Assembly: GCF_034190915.1 (NCBI RefSeq)
Contig: NW_026947501.1
Coordinates: 4,278,001-4,342,000 of the forward strand
Reading direction: 5' to 3'
Origin: Cavia porcellus
Taxonomy: Eukaryota; Chordata; Mammalia; Rodentia; Caviidae
Length of the DNA: 64,000 nucleotides
The notes below the pieces were generated by a model. It worked only from the letters and a program-made list of their open reading frames with translations, had not been told where the DNA came from and did not search any database. The position numbers and the translations under genes are program-made. Of the stretch, positions 1 to 8,171 are shown in pieces (within the stretch, counting starts at the first letter, position 1; the number at the start of each line of letters is the position of its first letter).

Positions 1-3000
1 ATGGAGAAAAGCACCACGGGGTGGTCATCACGGGGAGGACAGGAAACATGCAATGGAAATGTAGGATAGTTTTCTGAAAAACATCATGGGGTGGTGCGCA
101 TTGTAAGGGTTTCTAACAGGCATTTCACTAGTAGGATGAAGAAAAACTTCAAGGGGTGGTTTGAATCAGATGTTCTGAATTAGGATATACAGTGAGTGGC
201 AATGTAGGATGGAGAAAAGAACCATGGGGTGGTCTGCATGGGGAGGTCAGGAAACATGGAGTGGCAATATAGGATATGTTTCTGAAAAAAAAAGCGGGGT
301 GGTGCGCATTGTAAGGTTTTCTAACAGGCCATTCATTAGTAGGAGTCAGAAAAACATCACGGGGTGGTGTGAATCGGAGGGCCTGATTTAGGATAGGCAG
401 TGAGTGGCAATGTAAAATGGAGAAAAGCACCACGGGGTGGTCATCATGGGGAGGACACGAAACATGCAGTGGCAATGTAGGATAGTTTTCTGAAAAACGT
501 CATGGGGTGGTGCGCATTGTAAGGGTTTCTAACAGGTCATTCACAAGTAGGATAAAGAAAAACATCACGGGGTGGTGTGAATCAGATGTTCTCAATTAGT
601 ATCGGCAGTGAGTGGCAATGTAGGATGGAGAAAAGCACCACGGGGTGGTCAGCATGGCGAGGTCAGGAAACATGCATTGACAATGTAGGATAGGTTTCTG
701 AAAAACATCGCGGAGTGGTGTGCATTGTAAGGCTTTCTAACAGGCCATTCACTAGTAGGATGAGAAAAACATCACGTCGTGGTGTGAATCGCTGGGCCTG
801 AATTAGGATAGGCAGTGAGTGGCAATATAAAATGGAGAAAAGCACCACGGTGTGGTCTGCATGGGGAGGTCAGGAAACATGGAGTGGCAATATAGGATAG
901 GTTTCTGAAAAACATCACGGGGTAGTGCGCATTGTAAGGGTTTCTAACCGGCCATTCTCTGGTAGGAGTGAGAAATACATCAGGGGCGGGTGTGAATCGG
1001 AAGGCCTGAAATAGGATAGCCAGTGAGTGGCAATGTAGGATGGAGAAAAGCACCACGGCATGGTCAGCATGGGGAGGTCAGGAAACATGCATTGGCAATG
1101 TGGGATACCTTTCTGAAAAACATTACGGGTTGGTGCGCATTGTAAGGGTTTCTAACAAGCCATTCACTAGTAGAAGTGAGAAAAATATCACGGGTTGGTG
1201 TGAATCGGAGGGCCTGAATTAGGATAGGCAGTGAGTGGCAATGTAAAAGGGAGAAAAGCACCACGGGGTGGTCATCATGGGGAGGTCAGGAAACATGCAG
1301 TGGCAATGTAGGATAGGTTTCTGAAAAACATCGCAGGGTGGTGCGCATGGTAAAGGTTTCTAACAGGCCATTCACTAGTAGCGGTGAGAAAAATATAACA
1401 GGGAGGTGTGAATCCGACGGCCTGAATCAGGATTGGCAGTGAGTGGCAATGTAGGATGGAGAAAAGAACCACGGGGTGGTCCACATGGGGAGGTCAGGAA
1501 CCATGCAATGGTAATGTAGGATAGGCTTCTGAAAAACATCGCGGGGTGGTGTGCATTGTAAGGGTTTCTAACAAGCCATTCACAAGTAGGACTGAAAAAA
1601 TCATCACGGTTTGGTGTGAATCGGAGGGCCTGAATTAGGATAGGCAGTGAGTGGCAATGTAAAAGGGAGAAAAGCACCACGGGGTGGTCAGCATGGGGAG
1701 GTCAGGAAACATGCAGTGGCAATGTGGGATAGGTGTCTGAACAAAAAAGCGGGGTGGTGCGCATTGTAAGGTTTTCTAACAGGCCATTCACAAGTAGGAG
1801 TGAAGAAAACATCACAGGTTGGTGTGAATCGGAGGGACTGAATTAGGATAGGCTGTGAGTGGCAATGTACGATGGAGAAAAGCACCACGGGTTTGTCAGC
1901 ATGCGGAGTTAAGGAAACATACAGAGGCAATGTAGAATAGGTTTCTGATAAGCATCGCTGGGTAGTGTGCATTGTAAGGGTTTCTAACAGGCCATTCACT
2001 AGTAGGAGTGAGAACAACATCACGCGGTGGTGTGAATCGGAGGCCCTGAATTAGGATAGGCAGTGAGTGGCAATTTAGGATGGAGAAAAGCACCACGGGT
2101 TGGTGAGCATGGGGAGGTCAGGAAACATACAATGGCAATGTAGGATAGGTTTCTGAAAAAAAAAAAGGGGGGTGGTGCGTATTGTAAGGGTTTCTAACAG
2201 GCCAATCCCTGGTAGGAGTGAGAGATATATCAAGGGAGGGTGTGAATCGAACAGCCTGAATCAGGATAGGCAGTGAGTGGCAATGTAGGATGGAGAAAAG
2301 CACCACGGCATGGTCAGCATGGGGAATCAGGAAACATTTAGTGGCAATGTAGTATAGGTTTCTAAAAAACATCGCGGGGTGGTGCACATTGTAAGGGTTT
2401 GTAACAGGCCATTCACTAGTAGGAGTGAGAAAAACATAACGGGGTGGTGTGAATCGGAGGCCCTGAATAAGGATAGGCAGTGAGTGGCAATGTAGAATGT
2501 CGAAAAGCACCACGGGGTGTTCAGCATGGGGAGGTCAGGAAACGTGCAGTGGCAATGTGGGATAGCTTTCTGAAAAACATTACGGGTTTGTGCGCATTGT
2601 AAGAGTTTCTAACAGGCCATTCACTAGTAGGAGTCAGAAAAACATCACGGCGTGGTGTGAATTGGAGGGCCTGAATCAGGATAAGCAATGAGTGGCAATG
2701 TAGGATGGAGAAAAGCATCAAAGGGTGGTCATCATGGGGAGGTCAGGACACATGCAGTGGCAATGTAGGATAGGTTTCTGAAAAACATTGCAAGTGGTGA
2801 GAATTGTAAGGCTTTCTAACAGGCCATTCACCAGTGGGACTGAGAAAAACATCACGGGGTGGTGTGAATCAGAGGGCCTGAATTATGATAAGCAGTGAGT
2901 GGCAATGTAGGATGGAGAAAAGCAACCACGGGGTGCTCAGCATGGGGAGGTCAGGAAACATGCAGTGGCAATTTAGGATAGGTTTCTGAAAAAAACTTCG

Positions 3001-4922
3001 GGGTGGTGCGCATTGTAAGGGTTTCTAACAGGCCATTAACAAGTAGGAGTGAGAAAAACATCACGGGGTGGTGTGAATCGGAGGGCCTGATTTAGGATAG
3101 GCAGTGAGTGGCAATGTAGGATGGAGAAAAGCACCACGAGGTGGTCAGCATGAGGAGGTCAGGAAACATGCAGTGGCAAAGTAGGATAGTTTTCTGAAAA
3201 ACATCCCGGGGTGGTGCCCATTGTAAGGCTTTCTAACAGGCCATTCACTAGTAGGAGTGAGAAAAACATCACGGGGTGGTGTCAATCAGAGGGCCTGAAT
3301 CAAGTTAGACAGTGAGTGGCAATGTAGGATGGAGAAAAGCACCACGGGTTGGTGAGCATGGGGAGGTCAGGAAACATACAATGGCAATGTAGGATAGGTT
3401 TCTGAAAAACATCGCGGGGTTGTGCGCATTGTTAGGGTTTGTAGCAGTCCATGCACTAGTAGGAGTGACAAAATCATCACGGGGTGGTGTGAATCGGAGG
3501 GCCTGAATCAGGATAGGCAGTGAGTGGCAATGTAGGATGGAGAAAAACACCACGGGGTGGTCAGGATGGGGAGGTCAGGAAACATGCAGTGGCAATGAAG
3601 GATAGGTTTCTTAAAAACATTGCGGGGTTGTGCTCATTGTAAGGGTTTCTAAAAGGCCTTTCCCTAGTAGGAGTGAGAGAAACATCACGAGGTGTTGTGA
3701 ATCGCAGGGCCTGAATCATTATAGGCCGTGTGTGGCAATGTAGGATGGAGAAAAGCACCACGGGGTGGTCAGGATTGGGAGGTCAGGAAACATTCAGTGG
3801 CAATGTAGGATAGGTTTCTGAAAAACATCGCGGCGTAGTGCGCATGGTAATGGTTTCTAACAGGCCATTTACTAGTAGGAGAGAGAAATACATCATGGTG
3901 TGGTGTGAATTGGAGGGCCTGAATCAAGTTAGACAGTGAGTGGCAATGTAGGATGGAGAAAAGCACCACGGGTTGGTGAGCATGGGGAGGTCAGGAAACA
4001 TACAATGGCAATGTAGGATAGGTTTCTGAAAAACATCGCTGGGTTGTGCGCATTGTAAGGGTTTGTAGCAGTCCATGCACTAGTAGGAGTGACAAAATCA
4101 TCACGGGGTGGTGTGAATCGGAGGGCCTGAATCAGGATAGGCAGTGAGTGGCAATGTAGGATGGAGAAAAACACCACGGGGTGGTCAGGATGGGGAGGTC
4201 AGGAAACATGCAGTGGCAATGAAGGATAGGTTTCTTAAAAACATTGCGGGGTTGTGCTCATTGTAAGGGTTTCTAAAAGGCCTTTCCCTAGTAGGAGTGA
4301 GAGAAACATCACGAGGTGTTGTGAATCGCAGGGCCTGAATCATTATAGGCCGTGTGTGGCAATGTAGGATGGAGAAAAGCACCACGGGGTGGTCAGGATT
4401 GGGAGGTCAGGAAACATTCAGTGGCAATGTAGGATAGGTTTCTGAAAAACATCGCGGCGTAGTGCGCATGGTAATGGTTTCTAACAGGCCATTTACTAGT
4501 AGGAGAGAGAAATACATCATGGTGTGGTGTGAATTGGAGGGCCTGAATCAAGTTAGACAATGAGAGGCAATGTAGGATGGAGAAAAGCACCACGGCATGG
4601 TCAGCATGGGGAGGTCAGGAAACATTTAGTGGCAATGTATTATAGGTTTCTGAAAAACGTCGCTGGGTTGTGCGCAAAGTAAGGGTTTCTAACAGGCCAT
4701 TCACTAGTAGGAGTGAGAAAAACATCACGGTGTGGTGTGATTTGGAGGGCCTGAATTAGTTTAGGCAGTGAGTGGCAATGTAGGATGGAGAAAAGCACCA
4801 CAGGATGGTCAGCATGGGGAGGTCAGCAAACATGCAGTGGCAATGTAGGATACTTTTTTGAAAAACATCAGGGGGTGATGCGCATTTTAAGGGTTTCAAA
4901 AAGGCCATTAACTCGTAGGAGT
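1..4922. repeat. Satellite array block 1 (about 208-bp monomers)
   Basis: Head-to-tail monomers of about 208 bp fill the whole block up to the provirus. Each monomer repeats landmarks in fixed order: gcaccacggggtggt, aggtcaggaaacatgc, gcaatgtaggatagg, tttctgaaaaacatc, gcgcattgtaagg, ccattcactagtagg, gtgaatcggagggcctgaa. Monomers differ by scattered substitutions, short A-tract length changes and some CpG-to-TpG changes. No gene is present. Open frames of about 66 codons on the minus strand recur once per monomer but begin at GTG and shift frame every monomer, because 208 is not a multiple of three. The satellite family is not one I can name. Confidence 0.95.
3305..4552. repeat. 624-bp tandem duplication (3 monomers, two copies)
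   Basis: Bases 3305-3928 are repeated at 3929-4552, offset 624, exactly three 208-bp monomers. The copies carry the same diagnostic variants (caagttagacagtgag, gtagcagtccatgcac, aaaggcctttcccta) and differ at only a few bases, for example gttaggg versus gtaaggg and cgcggggt versus cgctgggt. The same duplication is in composite unit 2. The flank of provirus copy 3 has only one copy of this block (24385-25008), so the duplication is younger than the provirus insertion and older than the split of units 1 and 2. Confidence 0.85.
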
Positions 4923-5225
4923 TGACCGGAGCCGCGGGAGACAGGAGACCAAACTCGAGCAGGATCAGCTCTCAAACTTTATTGCGTACAGCGAACCGGA
5001 CCTAACAACGTCCGCCACCCTCAACGTTGGTTCCTCTTCCGCCCGTTGGGGGCAGGAACAGCCTCTTATAAGGGGAAGCAGTATCCAATCACAGAGAAGC
5101 GCGTCTAACAAGCTGATAGGCTAGCGTCACGGATAACTGGGCAGACATGACAATTTGGTGGGCTTGTTCAGGGCGGGAAGAACCCGGAAGCAGGAAATGT
5201 GTGCCATCATAGGCGGCTTCCCACA
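4923..5225 (-). repeat. 3' LTR, provirus copy 1
   Basis: 303-bp LTR with TG...CA ends, directly preceded in the sense direction by the polypurine tract. On the minus strand it runs U3 (from 5225), an inverted CCAAT (5085-5089), TATA-like CTTATAAG (5065-5072), AATAAA (4978-4983), then R/U5 to 4923. It carries A at 5133, where the 5' LTR (8079) has G. Further differences from the 5' LTR are at about 5173 and 5205-5206 and in the cctcaacg/cctgaacg stretch. In this position the U3 promoter would point leftward into the satellite. Confidence 0.93.
4978..4983 (-). terminator. Polyadenylation signal AATAAA, 3' LTR copy 1
   Basis: AATAAA on the minus strand (TTTATT as given), about 90 bp downstream of the LTR TATA-like box and about 55 bp from the LTR end, the usual place for a retroviral R-region poly(A) signal. 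Confidence 0.75.
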
Positions 5226-5239
5226 TCTCCCCCTTTTTT
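5226..5239 (-). other. Polypurine tract, copy 1
   Basis: AAAAAAGGGGGAGA on the minus strand, abutting the 3' LTR. This is the expected plus-strand DNA priming site in reverse transcription and fixes the orientation of the element. Confidence 0.9.
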
Positions 5240-5274
5240 ATTTATTAAAATAGGATGGTCTGTGTGTCTCTCCA

Positions 5275-5331
5275 AGGTGTCTATGACCTTGTTGCTGTTA
5301 GACACCTAGGAGTGGGCCTACCTTGTAGGCC
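5275..5331 (-). other. Two perfect hairpins in the 3' internal region, copy 1
   Basis: First stem: AGGTGTCTA (5275-5283) pairs with TAGACACCT (5299-5307), 9 bp with a 15-base loop. Second stem: GGCCTAC (5315-5321) pairs with GTAGGCC (5325-5331), 7 bp with a 3-base loop. Both are unchanged in copies 2 and 3. They would form in the 3' untranslated part of the proviral RNA. A transport or stability element is possible but is only inference from position and structure. Confidence 0.6.
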
Positions 5332-5354
5332 GAGGCATGAGAGAATGTAGAGGT

Positions 5355-5666
5355 CTATACCCTGCTGTGCATCACCCTGTTTTGTGCATATCCTTGCGCC
5401 AGGACCATGCTCAAGGTGAGTGGTTCATTTTTTCGCAGGGCCAGGCTTTTGTGAACCGATCCTGGATGCATATAGACATTCATTCCTGCCTTCCCCCCAA
5501 CCTTTGGGGCGGATGGCACTGCAGTACCCTTGGTCTCGCATCTCAATGCCAATAATTTGACTCCGGGAGGGACCCCTGGCCTTATAGGCCATGTATATCT
5601 GAGTGGAGCCTGTCTTAGGTTGACCGGGAGTGCTTTTCCCGTCTTACCCGTCATTGGCTTGCCCAC
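5355..5666 (-). other. Unassigned 3' region with an open frame, copy 1
   Basis: Between the mini-env stop and the hairpins lies an open frame of 103 codons. The first codon is GTG, so the earliest ATG-initiated reading is about 99 residues, starting MTGKTGK at about 5654. I recognise no domain, signal peptide or membrane segment. It is basic, with scattered Pro and Gly. The frame stays open in all three copies with a few substitutions (GVPPG here, GVCPG in the others), but the copies are so young that this is weak evidence of coding. It may simply be 3' untranslated sequence. Confidence 0.4.
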
Positions 5667-5673
5667 TCAGCTC

Positions 5674-6135
5674 TTATAGCTGATGTTCTGCAATGTGAAG
5701 GAGATATGCGGCGGCTTGCTGGCCTGATGGGCCACCTGCTGCCATTTGCATGGCTGCCATAGCTGTGATCTTAACCTGCTGCTGAGTTTGTATGAGGCGA
5801 TCTAACAAGCATTTAATAACCACAAGCCCCACTAGGATGGCCACGGCAATCAGGATCCAAGTAGTCAGGTTGGGCCAGGAGAACCAGGAGGTGACGCATT
5901 CCCACAAACTGGCTATAACACTGCCTAAAGTTGATAAATCAAACCTGACTGGACCTAGTTGGATACCGTCCATATTGTCAAGTTCCTGACCGACTATGAG
6001 GGACAAATTGTGAAACTTAGGTAGGTAGGTGTCTTGCAGCCAAGCTGTCATATGTTTAACAGTGTTGGTCAAATTTGTGCGAACAGGGGTGATTAATAGG
6101 AACCCACAGAATAGAAAAAGCTCCAAACCAGACAT
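5674..6135 (-). CDS. env: Truncated retroviral env: leader-like start plus membrane anchor (153 aa), copy 1
   Basis: ATG-initiated frame of 153 codons whose ATG lies one base after the integrase stop codon (TAA, A, ATG). Residues 1-20 are hydrophobic and signal-like (MSGLELFLFCGFLLI). Residues 21-90 hold three possible N-glycosylation sites (NLT 21, NLS 43, NLT 89) and a Trp-rich membrane-proximal stretch (WECVTSWFSW). About residues 92-111 form one membrane-spanning segment, followed by a cytoplasmic tail of about 40 residues. This matches the C-terminal end of a betaretroviral transmembrane subunit. The surface subunit, furin-type site, fusion peptide and core helices are absent, so it cannot act as an entry protein. 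The frame is intact in all three copies. Whether it is expressed is unknown. Confidence 0.65.
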   Translation of the reverse strand: MSGLELFLFCGFLLITPVRTNLTNTVKHMTAWLQDTYLPKFHNLSLIVGQELDNMDGIQLGPVRFDLSTLGSVIASLWECVTSWFSWPNLTTWILIAVAILVGLVVIKCLLDRLIQTQQQVKITAMAAMQMAAGGPSGQQAAAYLLHIAEHQL

Positions 6136-6136
6136 T

Positions 6137-6940
6137 TTAGTTTGTAGATGGTCTCGGGCGCTGAGCGTCGGTCCCAGAAGGGTCGAGTTGACTTGTGTCC
6201 GCGGGCTTATCCTCCTGTGCTTTATCAGGAACTGGTGGGGAGTTTACTGCTCGCGTCAATCTTTCCGGGACCCACAGCGGTTCGCAGCCTGGTTCCTGTG
6301 GGAAGACACAAACCGCACCTCGGGTCCAGCTAACCACTGGATCCGGGCCCATCCATTGTCCTGTAAGGACATCTTTCCATCTAACCAGCCCTTTGTCGGT
6401 TGGGGACGGATTGCTATGTTCCATGGCAGGGGAATGATTATTGTGGTTTAAATTGAGAAAATTTATGGTAAACAGTGCCAATGATATTCTTCCTTTGGGC
6501 GTTAGGCCGTGGCCTATCCCCTCTTTTTGCTTTTGTAAGACACCCTTGAGTGTCTGATGTACCCGTTCAATGATGCCTTGTCTTTGAGGGTTATATGGAA
6601 TGCCATGCTTAAGGACAACATCCATTTGTTGACAGAATGTTACAAAAGTTTTGCTGGTGTAAGCAGGACCATTGTCTGTTTTTAATATATTGGGCTTTCC
6701 CCAAGCAGCCCAGGCTGCAAGACAATGATTAATAGCATGGGTGGCCCTTTCTCCAGGTTCTGCCGAAGCAAACATAACCTGAGAAGCGGTGTCAACCGAA
6801 ACATGTACATATTTGAGTTTTCCGAATTCTGGGATGTGTGTAACATCCATTTGCCAAATATGATTGGGGCGCAGTCCTCTCGGGTTAACACACTGGGTGC
6901 GTGGCCAAGTCCACCAAGGCAAATGGCGCATTGGGCCCAT
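6137..6940 (-). pseudogene. pol: pol remnant: integrase catalytic core and C-terminal domain, copy 1
   Basis: Open frame of 267 codons from ATG at 6938-6940 to TAA at 6137-6139. After a short non-integrase lead it reads [20 protein letters not shown], the junction of the zinc-binding and core domains. The D,D(35)E triad is visible: Asp in WQMDVTH, Asp in LKTDNGPAY, Glu in GIIERVH. The C-terminal domain follows ([26 protein letters not shown]), then an acidic, Pro-rich tail. The zinc-binding domain and everything upstream in pol are deleted, so the protein would be defective. Copy 1 has NPQRQG where copies 2 and 3 have NPQGQG. The start overlaps the end of the gag remnant in another frame, which marks the deletion junction at about 6885-6935. 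Confidence 0.85.
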
Positions 6941-7643
6941 AAGCTGAAACTGCGTCCTTGATAGCTTTACGTTGTTTAATTTCTAAGGGCTCATAATATC
7001 CTCCTCCTCCCCTGCCTCCTACTTGTACCGGGAATGCATGGAGACCGGAACACTCAAAGGGAAGCCGCGACCATACCCTCTGGTGGAAGGAACGTCCTCC
7101 TCCCTCCCCAGATGGGGGCGCAGAAGGCAACCCAGGAAGTAGCTCTCCCTCTAACCAGGGCAGTGCCATAGGTTGTGGGCGCCCTCTGGCGGCCACGGAT
7201 GGAGGTGGCAGCCCAGGGAGCAACTCCTCTTCCGGCCACGGCGGTGCAGTGGGGCCTGGTGCCCTGAAGGGGGCGATCGTGGGTTGCGAACTTGCCAAAG
7301 GGCGGAAGGGCTTAAGCTCCTCCCATAAGGCGGAGTAGCTCGGGCAGGGTGGTGTTGGGTTCCCCTTTTTATCTTCCCAAGCCCTGAATTCCTCTTTAAG
7401 CTGTGCAGGAGGGTCCTGTTTAGCGAAGACAACCTCCTCTTCTGAACCTTCCGAATCAGAATCAGAATTAGAGCCCTGAGGGTCCTCCGGAGACCCTCAA
7501 TCGGCAGTGGCTCCGGGCTCTTCTGAGCATTCTGATCGAGCTTTATCAAAAGCCTGTCGGGCTGTATTAGCGAAGCGAAAGCAAAACAGATGCAAAGGGA
7601 AAAGAAAAGAAAAAAAAACTGCGTCCACTCGTGTGGTGCTCAA
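6885..7643 (-). pseudogene. gag: gag remnant: proline-rich region and start of capsid, copy 1
   Basis: The gag frame runs through an acidic Ser/Glu stretch, a Pro-rich region with a 27-residue internal repeat (APPWPEEELLPGLP, later PWLEGELLPGLP), then a Gly-rich spacer and a capsid-like start ([24 protein letters not shown]). It ends at TAA (6885-6887) just past the gag-pol deletion junction. A matrix domain and an ATG start are not visible: the open frame begins at a non-ATG codon after the splice donor. Copy 1 also has a premature TGA at 7497-7499 where the other copies read TGT. The rest of capsid, nucleocapsid and protease are deleted. Identity as betaretroviral gag rests on the capsid N-terminal motif. 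Confidence 0.75.
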
Positions 7644-7682
7644 AATCTGTTAGGTGCGTCCACCCAACCCAGGTGACCCAGT

Positions 7683-7691
7683 ACTCACCTG
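7683..7691 (-). promoter_or_regulatory. Retroviral major splice donor, copy 1
   Basis: CAG|GTGAGT on the minus strand, junction between 7689 and 7688. It lies between the primer-binding-site-like sequence and gag, the normal place for a retroviral donor, and matches the mammalian consensus fully. Confidence 0.7.
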
Positions 7692-7848
7692 TCCCAGGAA
7701 ACGCTGTATCTCACGTAGCTGATCAGGGTGAAGAGAAGAGGTGCTCGGGGCCTTTCGTTGTTATTGGGCTAGGTCCTCCGTCGTACCGCAGGCAACAGCA
7801 ATCGCAGCTCCCGGCCGAAGAGGCACGTCGCTGAGTCTTTTACCTTTT

Positions 7849-7866
7849 TCCCTGAACGGGCCACCA
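7849..7866 (-). other. Primer-binding-site-like sequence, copy 1
   Basis: TGGTGGCCCGTTCAGGGA on the minus strand, two bases inside the 5' LTR edge. It resembles the lysine-tRNA(3) type of site (TGGCGCCCGAACAGGGA) with one extra base and substitutions, so the tRNA assignment is tentative. Copies 2 and 3 have CGTACAGGGA at the same place. Confidence 0.6.
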
Positions 7867-7868
7867 GA

Positions 7869-8171
7869 TGACCGGAGCCGCGGGAGACAGGAGACCAAAC
7901 TCGAGCAGGATCAGCTCTCAAACTTTATTGCGTACAGCGAACCGGACCTAACAACGTCCGCCACCCTGAACGTTGGTTCCTCTTCCGCCCGTTGGGGGCA
8001 GGAACAGCCTCTTATAAGGGGAAGCAGTATCCAATCACAGAGAAGCGCGTCTAACAAGCTGATAGGCTAGCGTCACGGGTAACTGGGCAGACATGACAAT
8101 TTGGTGGGCTTGTTCAGGCCGGGAAGAACCCGGAAGCAGGAAATAGGTGCCATCATAGGCGGCTTCCCACA
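7869..8171 (-). repeat. 5' LTR, provirus copy 1
   Basis: 303-bp LTR equal in length to the 3' LTR and about 98% identical to it. It would drive the provirus leftward. It has G at 8079 (LTR position 211 as counted here), as do the other 5' LTRs, while all 3' LTRs have A. It is followed on the right by the second GGAGT target copy and satellite. Confidence 0.93.
8011..8018 (-). promoter_or_regulatory. TATA-like box of the 5' LTR, copy 1
   Basis: CTTATAAG, with an inverted CCAAT about 13 bases upstream in the sense direction. This gives a plausible U3 core promoter and puts the cap site roughly 25-30 bases further left. Confidence 0.65.

Larger units (their letters stand above)
4923..8171 (-). 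mobile_element. Defective class II (betaretrovirus-like) endogenous retrovirus, copy 1
   Basis: Complete LTR-to-LTR element of 3,249 bp on the minus strand, bounded by GGAGT target duplications (4918-4922 and 8172-8176). The duplication is 5 bp with TG...CA termini. It could be called 6 bp if the last LTR base is counted as target. Order in the transcription sense is 5' LTR, primer-binding-site-like sequence, splice donor, gag remnant, integrase remnant, mini-env, unassigned tail, polypurine tract, 3' LTR. The rest of gag, protease, reverse transcriptase, RNase H and most of env are missing. Family evidence: capsid-start and integrase sequences of betaretroviral type, and an LTR edge (TGTGGGAAGCCGCC) resembling IAP-type LTRs. 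LTRs differ at about 5 of 303 bases. Confidence 0.93.

Noticed and set aside
5337..6961. Plus-strand open frames inside the proviruses (60-140 codons)
   Set aside because: They are antisense to integrase, env and the tail region and have no features of their own; they are shadows of the minus-strand frames.
7151..7549. A second protein in the gag region (frame starting IKLDQNAQ)
   Set aside because: It overlaps the gag remnant in another frame. The gag frame carries the recognisable acidic, Pro-rich and capsid-start segments and is the longer one in copies 2 and 3.
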